Source: a virus. From it: DNA of 49,470 nucleotides. Shown here in pieces: positions 24,581 to 32,462 of the stretch (the stretch's first letter is position 1; each line of letters begins with the position of its first letter). The DNA is taken from positions 1 to 49,470 of the IMG/VR virus record IMGVR_UViG_3300042090_000423. The stretch is one strand, 5' to 3'. The position numbers were made by a program, and so were the translations under genes. The notes under the pieces are model-generated. The model was not told the origin of the DNA, searched no databases, and saw only the letters and a list, made by a program, of their open reading frames with translations.

Positions 24581-25931
24581 CCCAGTGCTCACTCAGCTTA
24601 CGCCTAACCTGCCTAGTCATCCCCTGCAATACAGGCCACAGTCTCATTGTGGCGTCCGCGTCCCTACAGGCATAGTGTATGGTCTTGTCCATCGGCACAT
24701 GTCGTATATCCTTCCCCGGCCACTCGCCACACACTGTCTCAATTTGAGACGAATCATCTTTCCAGTTGTCCCATGCTTGGAATACATCCTTAGGATGCTT
24801 CTGGTAATCGGTTAGGAACCTCTTGAGCTTAGTGCTCATGCTCTGGGGCTTGTATAGCTTCCATTGCCCTTGAGGATCACGCACAGTCTGCTCCTCAGGC
24901 TTAGGCCACTCATGGTTGACAGCCTCTCGCAGATAACTAAGGCAAAGGGGAGTAGAGTAGGGAGTCACTAGGTCATCGAAGTCTTGCATCTGCATCCCTA
25001 GCAGCCTATAGGCTAGTGCCTTGAGTCCCTGTGGTAAGTTGCCCAAGTGGTAGGCTCTCACCATTGTATCCACTATCCTCTTGGCGGGGAACCTGAGTCC
25101 CATCTTCTCTACTACCCCAGAATCGAATAGCCAGTTATGGAATAGGATAGGTCCTTCCCACCTGTCCAGCATACATTGGAATACCTCTAGGGCATCCTTA
25201 TCGTCGGCCCGTATCAATCGGCCAGTTCCCGGCCATCTCGAATAGCTCAAGCAGAATGGCTCACGTTTGCGGGTAACTTCTGTGTCACAAGCTAGGGGCT
25301 GAGTGTAATCATTACATTCGAGGTAGTCCGTTAATAGCTCATCTGCCCCTATCTCTTGGTAGTCTGTTATGGGGTGTTGGTCTACTGGCAATCTGAGCTT
25401 ACCCTTGAGGTACTTCCCTAGCCTAACCCAGTCATTACGGATCATGAGCATTTTCTTTGGCTCATGGAGTCCCCCGGCTGGGTGGTACATGGGGAACACT
25501 GTACCCCAACTAGTCTGTAGAGGGATGCCGTGCTGTAGCTCTAGGTTGATGTCGGGGTCTATGGCGTAGCAGGCTAGTACTCCCATAGGGACTATTACTC
25601 TCGGATGTAGAGATTCAAGCCGTACATGGAGGCCATGACTGCTACAGCATTGTAGTAGTTCTCTGTCTTTGTAGCGAGATAAATCAAGTCTGTGCTGGGG
25701 TCTATCAGGCAAGCATTGAATTGAGTTATCAAAATATACGGATGCTCGTCTGCATCCGGCAAGAGGTAGATAGTGCTCATTAACCTCACGGCCAGTTTTA
25801 CCAACAAACGGAACTTTGTCCCTATCTTCATCTTTTCCAGGGGCTTCACCGATGAATACACATTCAGCTCCTTCTGGCCCCGATGGGGGCACCACATTGG
25901 ACTTACCCGGACATAGGGCGCAACGATCCAT
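24573..25931 (-). CDS. Uracil-DNA glycosylase (family 4-like) fused to a 3'-5' exonuclease
   Basis: 452 residues from ATG 25931 (a GTG at 25934 is possible). Residues 1-170 fit a [4Fe-4S] family 4 UDG: C4-x2-C7, GEAPGKDED...PFVGKTG, C73 in S-I-Q-C-L-P, C95/C96 and the H-P-A-G loop. Residues about 205-450 are a DnaQ-like proofreading exonuclease: C-D-T-E (Exo I), FHNWLFDSG (Exo II) and YACRDADAT (Exo III). Known SPO1-type phage polymerases join UDG, exonuclease and polymerase in one chain; here the polymerase is separate and coupled by an 8-base overlap. A palindrome copy (25304-25316) encodes C-N-D-Y-T at the domain border. Confidence 0.9.
   Translation of the reverse strand: MDRCALCPGKSNVVPPSGPEGAECVFIGEAPGKDEDRDKVPFVGKTGREVNEHYLPLAGCRRASVYFDNSIQCLPDRPQHRLDLSRYKDRELLQCCSSHGLHVRLESLHPRVIVPMGVLACYAIDPDINLELQHGIPLQTSWGTVFPMYHPAGGLHEPKKMLMIRNDWVRLGKYLKGKLRLPVDQHPITDYQEIGADELLTDYLECNDYTQPLACDTEVTRKREPFCLSYSRWPGTGRLIRADDKDALEVFQCMLDRWEGPILFHNWLFDSGVVEKMGLRFPAKRIVDTMVRAYHLGNLPQGLKALAYRLLGMQMQDFDDLVTPYSTPLCLSYLREAVNHEWPKPEEQTVRDPQGQWKLYKPQSMSTKLKRFLTDYQKHPKDVFQAWDNWKDDSSQIETVCGEWPGKDIRHVPMDKTIHYACRDADATMRLWPVLQGMTRQVRRKLSEHWDD
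24736..24750. promoter_or_regulatory. GTCTCA-ATT-TGAGAC palindrome inside the UDG-exonuclease gene
   Basis: Same type as 16698-16714, but within coding sequence. Possibly an internal operator or a chance copy. Confidence 0.35.
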
Positions 25932-26665
25932 CACTCAGTCTCATGTATCTGCTTAATCACTGACCGTGCCAGTTTGGCCCCTACCCCATCAATCTTAATC
26001 CAATCACTCTCATCTGAGCTAGCCAGCTCATAGGGTGTGCGGAATAGCTTCTCAGCTTCCATCCCATGCTTAACGCCTATGCCGTCCAGCTCTGATGCCC
26101 ACCTTCTTACCAGTGATGGCCTGCCATTGAGTGATGGCATGTTGAGCTTCTGTGTTTCGAGTAAACTGGTATGGTCCTCCCATCGTTTCTGGAAGTAGTG
26201 GTAGCACTCAAGGATATTGTAGGCTGTATGCTCCATATCCCGTGTAATGATTACACCAGTGCCAGCCACTTGCAGGGTCAAAAGGAACCTGAACAGCTTG
26301 GAGTAGCGGGTCATCTGGGTACGGTATCTGAATGGACGCCACTCAAGGGTACGGATACACTCCATCAGGTAGCCTGTGGTTGAATCGGGTTTCCACACAC
26401 CCTCAACCATGACAATACTGTAGCCATACATGGCCTTCATACCGGGCCGTTGGTGGGCAGCATACCTTGCGTCATCAATGCAGTTGAGCATATCGGATAG
26501 AGTCTTACGCTCAATCCCCACACATATCCCACCCTGAGGACCATGACCCTCAAAGCAGGCGTCCCCATACTCTAGGGTGTCTCTCTCTATCTTCACGTTC
26601 ACACTGATACGTTGTAGATAGGGGATCAGCTCTTTGCTGCCTGTACGTCCGTCAACTAGGATCAT
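25931..26665 (-). CDS. ERCC4-type (XPF/Mus81-like) nuclease
   Basis: 244 residues from ATG 26665, which overlaps the previous stop (ATGA) and has GGAGAGAG ahead. MILVDGRTGSKELIPYLQ opens the ERCC4 fold; GIERKTLSDML is its E-R-K-x3-D signature; the C-terminal 50 residues (LDGIGVKHGMEAEKLF ... IDGVGAKLARSVIKQI) form a tandem helix-hairpin-helix. Such nucleases cut branched or flap DNA during repair and recombination. A palindrome copy (26243-26255) is in frame (G-V-I-I-T). Confidence 0.9.
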   Translation of the reverse strand: MILVDGRTGSKELIPYLQRISVNVKIERDTLEYGDACFEGHGPQGGICVGIERKTLSDMLNCIDDARYAAHQRPGMKAMYGYSIVMVEGVWKPDSTTGYLMECIRTLEWRPFRYRTQMTRYSKLFRFLLTLQVAGTGVIITRDMEHTAYNILECYHYFQKRWEDHTSLLETQKLNMPSLNGRPSLVRRWASELDGIGVKHGMEAEKLFRTPYELASSDESDWIKIDGVGAKLARSVIKQIHETE

Positions 26666-26820
26666 GGCAGTTCTCTCTCCAGTAGAGTTACAGCGAAGCC
26701 TGAAAGCTCCCGCACACAGACAATGCAGACTACTCTCCAACCATCCTCAGAGTACCTATTCAGTTGGTCTAGGTCTTCCAAGTCAAGCTCCAATTTGATG
26801 TATTCATACCTTTTCATCAT
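26662..26820 (-). CDS. Small DUF4177-like protein
   Basis: 52 residues joined by ATGA overlaps to both neighbours. MMKRYEYIKLELDLEDLDQL, then NRYSEDGWRVV and L-L-E-R-E-L-P. The pattern Y-E-Y ... L-N-x-Y-x-x-D-G-W-x-V-V ... L-L-x-R matches DUF4177-type proteins common in phages. Function unknown. Confidence 0.75.
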   Translation of the reverse strand: MMKRYEYIKLELDLEDLDQLNRYSEDGWRVVCIVCVRELSGFAVTLLERELP

Positions 26821-27023
26821 GGTATGCTCCTATCCGGCTGGCATACAACACAAGTCTTGTAGTGGTAGAGGGTAGCCCCTATGATAACCTTACCCTTAGT
26901 CTCCTCTGCATACATCAGGGCATGGCCCTTGGTCTTCAGCTCTTTATACAGTTCATAGAGCTTATTGCTCTCTTCTGTCCCATCCACATGTACGTAACTC
27001 TGTTCCATCAGCCTATTCAGCAT
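26817..27023 (-). CDS. Hypothetical 68-residue protein
   Basis: Starts at ATG 27023 (MLNRLMEQSYVHVDGTEESN), overlapping the ATPase gene by 11 bases; an ATG at 27008 is also possible. The frame runs open further upstream, but inside the ATPase gene. Helical N-terminal half, then a beta hairpin (GKVIIGATLYHYK) and a C-V-V-C pair. Function unknown. Confidence 0.65.
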   Translation of the reverse strand: MLNRLMEQSYVHVDGTEESNKLYELYKELKTKGHALMYAEETKGKVIIGATLYHYKTCVVCQPDRSIP

Positions 27024-27801
27024 AGCCCCATTCCCTCGCTGGTATGTGCGGATATATCGTTTCCATGAGTGACCGGAAGTTACAATCCGGCCCCCATAGC
27101 TCCATGCCCTGTAGGGTAGTGTCACTCTTACAGCGCATGATCCTCAATCCAAACTGGTTGGTCTCAGGGTTATGCAGGTGCCTCAGGTGTAGCTGGTAGA
27201 GGTACTCGTGGTCTGCAAACCCTTGACGCTTGGCCTTGCCAGTCTTGATCTGTTTATTCTTGTCCTCAGCAGAAGTCTCGTACTCATCCTTCAGCTTGTT
27301 AGTGCTAATCACTATCTTACCGGAGTCAAAGGCGCGGGCAATCATGGCTCGCCTAGCAGCATTGACCGCTGTGTACCGTATAGCTGGTACCTGTTCGAGC
27401 TTCCCAAACTCTGCTAGACGCTGTAGTTCCCAGGAGTCTGAGTCCCCGTCCAATATCACTGTGCGGGCATCCGGGTTAGCCAGAGCCTTCTTATACTCAG
27501 CATAGAACTGTCTCCAGTACTCCAGGTACTCTGGCTGTGCTGCTTGAGTGGCAAGGGGGATATGGATAACCTTGAAAGCGAAGTCATCCCGGCGAGTCTT
27601 AGGAGGGTTAGGATTATCAAATACCCCGTCGAACCCACGATCTAAACAGATGACAATACCAGGCCCAGGGGCAGACAGGGCAAACTCTGTCTTGCCAGTG
27701 TTGCTCCACCCATCGGTGCCGATGAGGATATGGCGCTGCTTGCTCCTCACTTGGTTAATGGGAAAGAAGCCATCCCGTGCGAAGCTGGCAGGCAGGCTCA
27801 A
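27013..27801 (-). CDS. Sak4-like/RecA-fold recombination ATPase
   Basis: 262 residues from a TTG with GGGAGACC ahead; TTGA overlap with the previous gene. Walker A GTDGWSNTGKTEFAL and Walker B TVILDGDSDSWELQR fit the AAA_24/Sak4 group of single RecA-like ATPases, which pair with phage SSB proteins in annealing and recombination. Neighbouring SSB-like and nuclease genes agree. C-terminal part (LMETIYPHIPAREWGYAE) unassigned. Confidence 0.82.
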   Translation of the reverse strand: MSLPASFARDGFFPINQVRSKQRHILIGTDGWSNTGKTEFALSAPGPGIVICLDRGFDGVFDNPNPPKTRRDDFAFKVIHIPLATQAAQPEYLEYWRQFYAEYKKALANPDARTVILDGDSDSWELQRLAEFGKLEQVPAIRYTAVNAARRAMIARAFDSGKIVISTNKLKDEYETSAEDKNKQIKTGKAKRQGFADHEYLYQLHLRHLHNPETNQFGLRIMRCKSDTTLQGMELWGPDCNFRSLMETIYPHIPAREWGYAE

Positions 27802-28031
27802 TTTGGTCTCCCGGTAGTGCTAATATGGATGAGGTAGTCTATGTACATCAGGAAGCCGGGAGCGAACGGGACAGCATCACCGAATACGCTATGGTGAGTA
27901 TGTTCCAACTCTACGGCCAGCCTGCATAGCTTGCCCATTCTCTCACCCTGTTGCTTTATGTAGTCCATCGGAGCTTCCGTTATAGACTCATCACTCAACA
28001 ACTCATAGGTTAAAACATCTGTGAGGTACAT
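27798..28031 (-). CDS. Hypothetical 77-residue protein
   Basis: ATG 28031 shares its A with the TGA of the nuclease gene (TGATG). Helical: MYLTDVLTYELLSDESITEA, then a H-T-H-H-S-V-F stretch. Acidic, soluble. Sits between the nuclease and the ATPase, so likely in the recombination set. Confidence 0.65.
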   Translation of the reverse strand: MYLTDVLTYELLSDESITEAPMDYIKQQGERMGKLCRLAVELEHTHHSVFGDAVPFAPGFLMYIDYLIHISTTGRPN

Positions 28032-28639
28032 CACCCCTCCCGGTATTCCTTGTACTCTTTCAACATGGCCCAGTTTTCATCTATCTCTTTCTGGGTAAAC
28101 TCTAACGTCCATTCCCTCACTAGGGGGCGTATCGGCATCTTGTAGTCCCCGCACAAGAATAGGACGTGTAGATTTGCATAGAGGGTCTTCATCCCTTTGC
28201 AGTAGGCTTTTATCTGGGTTAGCCACAACCATTGGCCACTCATATCCCCTACAGTATTGATGCTCTTGTAGGTGGCTTTTACCTCATGGACCCGTGTAAT
28301 CATTACACGCGGGTAGGGTAGCCATTCCCTAGAAACCCCATCGGGACTCATGTAGATGCCATCAACACACTTCTCGCCGGGGTGTTTGGTTACTTTGTCC
28401 TTGAGGAACACACCCAAGTAGTACTCTTCCCACGCTAGCCCAATAGTCATACGGAGGATAGCTACCGGGTCTGTGATGATCCTTGAGTCTGCCATGCTAG
28501 GCTCATCCACACTGTCAGGCTTGAGTACCCCCGTGTGGATGGCTATGGACCGGATGATGCCTGAGACATGGATACCCTTACCCCTAGGAACGGAGGGGGG
28601 CGGAATGGCTAGCTGTACGTCATGGGGTGTGGCTATCAT
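28031..28639 (-). CDS. PD-(D/E)XK nuclease (RecB/Cas4-like)
   Basis: 202 residues after AAAGGAAAGGG. The catalytic core reads CVDGIYMSPDG (the D), VHEVKATYKS (E-x-K) and WLTQIKAYCKGM (Q-x3-Y, motif IV of the RecB family). These exonucleases process DNA ends for recombination. A palindrome copy (28295-28307) encodes V-M-I-T just before the E-x-K strand, without harming the motif. No Fe-S cysteine set is evident. Confidence 0.85.
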   Translation of the reverse strand: MIATPHDVQLAIPPPSVPRGKGIHVSGIIRSIAIHTGVLKPDSVDEPSMADSRIITDPVAILRMTIGLAWEEYYLGVFLKDKVTKHPGEKCVDGIYMSPDGVSREWLPYPRVMITRVHEVKATYKSINTVGDMSGQWLWLTQIKAYCKGMKTLYANLHVLFLCGDYKMPIRPLVREWTLEFTQKEIDENWAMLKEYKEYREG

Positions 28640-28654
28640 CCCGCCCTTTCCTTT

Positions 28655-29575
28655 CTACGCGGGGACTACGTTTGTCCCTGAGACTTTATATCCCAAGGGA
28701 GCAAGGATTGAACTAAGGGCTACCTCTGAACCAAAGTAGGCATTGAGTACCCGTTGGACTACCTCGGGAGAATGGCTGCCACTCAGAGTCTTGAAGGTGC
28801 TGGTACGCAGCATCAGCTTTCCAATGCTATTGGAATGCTTGGGGTCCATAAGGACAGTCGATACACCCTTGATAGCGATTGTTTCATCGTCATCACTTGC
28901 AGCCACAGATTGGGTAGGTGCAGTCTTTGTAGCCGTGGATGCAGGCTTGGCTATGTGCTGTACCTTCCCGTTTGGCTTGGCTGCTGTCTCGGTAGGGACA
29001 CCACCAGTACCCTCCCAAGGCTTACCGTCATCCTTGATCTCAGTGACAACGGCAATCGTCTTGGGACCCTGTGTCTCCCCTGCTTCCCCAGTCTTGGCTT
29101 GGAACCCTTTGCGTTCTTCTGGCTCCGGGACATTGGCCATGTGAACATGGATGCCCTCAAGAACGGACAGGTCATCGTTGAGGATACCTTGCGGGAGTCC
29201 ACTGTCATACAGGGACTTCACAAGGAAGGCCCAGTTGGTGGAAGCATTCGGCGGGGTGCCGGGTCCCCCAGGAACAGGGACTAGCCCCTTGCCAGTTTCC
29301 GGGTTAGGCTGCCATGACTGGTGAGCATTGGTGCCCAGAGAATAGTGCTGCTCTCTGGCTTCCCCACCACCCAAGGGAACCATTGTGATCTTGCAAGCCA
29401 ACTTAGCAGGTCCTACCTTAGTGCCATCCTGCTTGGTCGGTTGGAACATCTCCAGGGTCAGGTCAGTCCAGCAGTAGTCCCCTTCTGGGAGACCCCCACC
29501 GCTACTATACCCTTCCATGTTGCCGAAATTGAATCCCCCGCCTGAGGCGGGTGCTGCTTTCTTGATTGGTGCCAT
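28655..29575 (-). CDS. SSB-like protein of the recombination module
   Basis: 306 residues with AGAGGAGAA ahead. Gly-rich N-terminus (GGGFNFGNMEGYSSGGG), then a beta-rich OB-like portion (LPEGDYCWTDLTLEMFQPTK ... PAKLACKITMVPLGGGEARE), a Thr/Ala-rich linker and a C-terminal helical domain. Adjacent to the Sak4-like ATPase and nuclease, which suggests a single-stranded DNA-binding protein; sequence alone does not prove it. Confidence 0.6.
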   Translation of the reverse strand: MAPIKKAAPASGGGFNFGNMEGYSSGGGLPEGDYCWTDLTLEMFQPTKQDGTKVGPAKLACKITMVPLGGGEAREQHYSLGTNAHQSWQPNPETGKGLVPVPGGPGTPPNASTNWAFLVKSLYDSGLPQGILNDDLSVLEGIHVHMANVPEPEERKGFQAKTGEAGETQGPKTIAVVTEIKDDGKPWEGTGGVPTETAAKPNGKVQHIAKPASTATKTAPTQSVAASDDDETIAIKGVSTVLMDPKHSNSIGKLMLRTSTFKTLSGSHSPEVVQRVLNAYFGSEVALSSILAPLGYKVSGTNVVPA

Positions 29576-29612
29576 TCTGTTGTTCTCCTCTATTGAATTT
29601 TACTACTGGGAA

Positions 29613-29852
29613 CTAGAAGCCAAGTGGCCGTGGGTCACACTTGTCACGGGAAGCCAAGACAACTTCCACAATTTCCACAAATGCTTTATTCTTGTCACAG
29701 AACTCAATGCTGTTGCAAACTTTCGTCAGCTCTCTCTCAAGCTCCCGCCTACGCTTATGTAAGCGGGATAATAGGTCAAACTGAACCCCATGCCCTGCTT
29801 CCTGAGTTCTGGGTCCAGCCTGAGCCTGATTGAGATTGTCATAATCACTCAT
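29613..29852 (-). CDS. Small helical protein
   Basis: 79 residues with AGAGGAGA ahead of the ATG and a palindrome copy (29871-29883) 18 bp upstream. The central HKRRRELERELTKVCNSIEF is a charged helix likely to form a coiled coil. No family recognised. Confidence 0.7.
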   Translation of the reverse strand: MSDYDNLNQAQAGPRTQEAGHGVQFDLLSRLHKRRRELERELTKVCNSIEFCDKNKAFVEIVEVVLASRDKCDPRPLGF

Positions 29853-29890
29853 ATTTCATCTCCTCTCAAATGTAATCATTACACTTTCCA

Positions 29891-30238
29891 TTACCCGTGT
29901 CTTAGCCTAAATCGTGGATCACGGTCTCTGTTCTCGTAAGTGCTTTTCAGCACTTCCATAGTACGAAAACAAATCGGTTTATGCTGACGCTGCCATCGCA
30001 GCATATCAAGATAGCCAGGATGAGCCTTATCCCATTCCTCAGACCCGGCCCAGAACTCCTGAGCGGTAGGATTCTCCATAAGCATCCCACCACAATTGGG
30101 GCAGCATGGCATGCGGAATGTGGAGGTTCGTTTAGGTTGGGCTTTCCAATATGGATGATCCTGAGTATTGCTGACTTCCTGAATAGGGCCAAACCACGTA
30201 CAGTTAACCCCATAGCAGAAACGGGTATCCTCACTCAT
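29891..30238 (-). CDS. Zinc-ribbon protein
   Basis: 115 residues from ATG 30238 (overlapping the helicase stop by ATGA). MSEDTRFCYGVNCTWFGPIQ and MPCCPNCGG give a C-x4-C ... C-x2-C site, a likely zinc ribbon; the C-terminus is basic (DRDPRFRLRHG). DNA- or protein-binding accessory by inference. Confidence 0.75.
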   Translation of the reverse strand: MSEDTRFCYGVNCTWFGPIQEVSNTQDHPYWKAQPKRTSTFRMPCCPNCGGMLMENPTAQEFWAGSEEWDKAHPGYLDMLRWQRQHKPICFRTMEVLKSTYENRDRDPRFRLRHG

Positions 30239-31794
30239 AAAGCCTCCGGTGGTGGTGGGACCGTGTTGACCATACGAAAGTGACTGTGGAAACTCTTCGG
30301 AGCAAGGTGCCTGTATCGGGGCAGGAACCATTGCAGGTGGTCATCGCTGATAAACCCCTCGCACCTGTCATCCTTGCTTCTCATACCCCGGCCAAAGAAC
30401 TGAACTAGGGTTTGCATAGCACCATAAGGACCATACTCCCTGTCATCAGCCTGTCTTGCCTGCTGTATCTTAGCTCTGCCATCCGGGAATGGAACCTTAC
30501 AAATGAACTGCCACTCACATTGCCTACCGGGGAAGTCATACCCAGTACTAACGCTGGGACTGATAAGGACAGTGCCGGGGCCAGCATTACGGAATGACTC
30601 CAAGACAAGGGAGATGTTCTCCCCTCTCTGATTGGTCATCATCCTGCCAGCATGACGGCTAACTCTCAACACTTCATCCCTGCGGGCAAAGCTGATAGGG
30701 TCTATGATACCCTTACGATCCGCACGGCGGGACATGATTTGGTCTAGCCTGACCCATAGCTGTGCTAAGCTCCCGGCCTTAACATCTACCCGCATGGTGG
30801 GTATGTAGTAGATAGGGCATCGGCTAGAGTCGAAGTCGCTATCAAACTCGTGGAAGTCGTACCTGTCCTTGGCTAGCCCTAGCATCTGCATGGTCTTGGG
30901 CCTAAGGGTAGCACTCACGATGATAACTCGCGGCTTCCCCAGGAACAGTATCCCCTCTGCATACTGTCCTAACCGGACGGCATCGAACTGGAACCCTCTA
31001 TCTGTTTCCTCGACTACCCAGTTATCGTGCCGTCCGGTAGCAATGACTGCAAGCCTCTTTACCAGCCTCTTGAGGTGTAGGAACTGTTTAATCCACGATG
31101 TCTTAGGGGCCAGCTCTGTGTTAAGGTGCTGGGTCCAATCCCGCATCTTATCCTCTGCTACGATCTTGGCATTGCAGGCCCAGCCCTTCCATGACCCAAA
31201 CTCGCTAGGCCGCATCGGGTAGGGTAGTTCTAGTACCTTCTCCACATCATCAGGGGTAATGACGAACTGCATAGCCCGCGCTAGTGCATCAGGGGCATCA
31301 TGGCCCTCATCCAACACCACTTGGTCAAAGTGGTTCAACCAGCTATCCGTGGTATGGCTACAGCTAATCCACTTATCGTAGTTGGTGACTACCAGAGGGG
31401 ATGAGGCAGCCCTCATCTCAGCCTGACTCGATGGGCAGTTGATAGTCCCCTTATATGGGCAGCGGGCAGCATACCCTTCTTGGCAGCTATAGTCATCCCG
31501 CAGGTTGCATTGATAGTTGCCCCGGCCCCGTATGTCTACCATGCCGCAAGCCGAGTAGTCATCCATAAGCTGACTCTGTAGGCCCTTGGAGTTAGTGACG
31601 ATACAGGTAGGTTTCTTGCTCAATAGAGCATACGCTACATAGGCCGGGGACTTCCCAAACCCGGTAGGGGCTGAGAGGGAAACGAACCTCTTCTCAGATG
31701 TAATCATTACATCAATGGCGTGTTCCTGATTGGAGCGCCAAGAGGTGAACTTTTCAGGGAGTCCACACTGATCCGGGTTGGGTATCTTAGTCAT
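30235..31794 (-). CDS. XPD/DinG-type superfamily 2 helicase
   Basis: 519 residues. Motif I SLSAPTGFGKSPAYVA, DEGH box (VVLDEGHDAPDAL), S-A-T motif (VIIVSATL) and motif VI QTLVQFFGRGMRSKDD. Between motifs I and II, cysteines in YQCNLRD..SCQEG..ARCPY..TINCPS form the four-Cys Fe-S site of the XPD/DinG family. These 5'-3' helicases unwind forked or looped DNA. A palindrome copy (31699-31711) encodes V-M-I-T shortly before the Walker motif. Likely the replicative or recombination helicase, as no DnaB is seen. Confidence 0.9.
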   Translation of the reverse strand: MTKIPNPDQCGLPEKFTSWRSNQEHAIDVMITSEKRFVSLSAPTGFGKSPAYVAYALLSKKPTCIVTNSKGLQSQLMDDYSACGMVDIRGRGNYQCNLRDDYSCQEGYAARCPYKGTINCPSSQAEMRAASSPLVVTNYDKWISCSHTTDSWLNHFDQVVLDEGHDAPDALARAMQFVITPDDVEKVLELPYPMRPSEFGSWKGWACNAKIVAEDKMRDWTQHLNTELAPKTSWIKQFLHLKRLVKRLAVIATGRHDNWVVEETDRGFQFDAVRLGQYAEGILFLGKPRVIIVSATLRPKTMQMLGLAKDRYDFHEFDSDFDSSRCPIYYIPTMRVDVKAGSLAQLWVRLDQIMSRRADRKGIIDPISFARRDEVLRVSRHAGRMMTNQRGENISLVLESFRNAGPGTVLISPSVSTGYDFPGRQCEWQFICKVPFPDGRAKIQQARQADDREYGPYGAMQTLVQFFGRGMRSKDDRCEGFISDDHLQWFLPRYRHLAPKSFHSHFRMVNTVPPPPEAL

Positions 31795-31976
31795 ACTTCA
31801 ACCGATAATGGCGTTGCGCCTTCTCTGATGGTAAACACTCGACGGTCAATCACTGTGCAGTCACAATCCTCTTCGTGGCATCGCATGGTGCGGTCATTTC
31901 CACGCATACTATGCTTGGTCAGGGTGTGACCGCATTTGCCACAGATAAGATCATCGGAGTCGTAACACTTTCTCAT
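31791..31976 (-). CDS. Small zinc-binding protein, near-leaderless
   Basis: 61 residues: CGKCGHTLTKHSM ... MRCHEEDCDCTVIDRRVF, with Cys/His enough for one or two zinc sites. The predicted start of transcription (about 31978) is 2 bases from the ATG, and no ribosome site is visible. First gene of the leftward replication unit after the HTH gene. Confidence 0.75.
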   Translation of the reverse strand: MRKCYDSDDLICGKCGHTLTKHSMRGNDRTMRCHEEDCDCTVIDRRVFTIREGATPLSVEV

Positions 31977-31984
31977 GAGGATAG

Positions 31985-32013
31985 AGGTTACACACCCGGT
32001 GAAACCTTGTCAA
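31985..32013 (-). promoter_or_regulatory. Leftward replication-operon promoter
   Basis: TTGACA (32013-32008), 17-bp spacer starting AGGTTTCAC and ending GGTGTG, TAACCT (31990-31985). It overlaps the 3' end of the HTH gene. Confidence 0.65.
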
Positions 32014-32329
32014 CACTTATTTTAGCTTTGGCCAATCTTTTTTGCTTGCTCAGATTCTCCCGGTAGCGGGTGAGGTGGGGGGCAGCGTGTTTATGTATAG
32101 CGTCCAGCCCATTGATAAAGTAGCTCAGGTTCATATCCAGAGCCAGAGCTATCAGCTTGGCTACTCGGATTGAAGGGTAACGTTGCCCGGAGAAGATGTA
32201 AGAGAGGTAGGACTTGCTGATGTTGGTGTAGAGGGAGATGACACTGATGTTTATGTACTTACCAAGGAACAGGACAGACTGAGAGGTGGGCTTTCTTTCT
32301 ATACACTTGTTGGGAGTGGAGGATCTCAC
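31988..32329 (-). CDS. Cro/CI-type HTH regulator, probably leaderless
   Basis: 113 residues from the GTG at 32329. The open frame runs back to 32377, but that covers the promoter, so I prefer the GTG, which lies at the predicted transcription start. The fold region GKYINISVISLYTNISKSYL, SYIFSGQRYPSIRVAKLIAL and ALDMNLSYFINGLDAI matches an HTH_3 domain, then a basic tail (RYRENLSKQKRLAKAKI). Leaderless start recalls lambda cI. It is the only clear classical DNA-binding regulator here and a candidate for reading the palindromes. Confidence 0.72.
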   Translation of the reverse strand: MRSSTPNKCIERKPTSQSVLFLGKYINISVISLYTNISKSYLSYIFSGQRYPSIRVAKLIALALDMNLSYFINGLDAIHKHAAPHLTRYRENLSKQKRLAKAKISVDKVSPGV

Positions 32330-32336
32330 ACAGAGG

Positions 32337-32365
32337 AGGCTATCACAAGGGGTGAAACCTGTCAA
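32337..32365 (-). promoter_or_regulatory. Promoter of the HTH gene
   Basis: TTGACA (32365-32360), 17-bp spacer beginning GGTTTCAC, TAGCCT (32342-32337). The -35 lies just beyond the late-operon terminator. Predicted +1 (about 32330) coincides with the GTG start. Confidence 0.6.
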
Positions 32366-32375
32366 TAGTGAATAC

Positions 32376-32420
32376 AAAAAAAGAATGAGGCTAGGCCCTG
32401 GAGGGTAAGCCTAGCCTCAT
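32376..32420 (-). terminator. Strong terminator of the late operon
   Basis: A perfect 12-bp stem (32385-32396 with 32409-32420, ATGAGGCTAGGC type), a 12-base loop, then TCTTTTTTT on the minus strand. It ends the leftward unit just below the outer-membrane protein and insulates the HTH gene. Confidence 0.9.
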
Positions 32421-32462
32421 ATCCCATTGCGACGGCGAGGAGTTGACCGGAATGGAACCTTG

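Noticed and set aside
24573-24592. Programmed frameshift joining UDG-exonuclease and polymerase
   Set aside because: No slippery heptamer at the overlap; a GTG and an ATG are available for a separate start.
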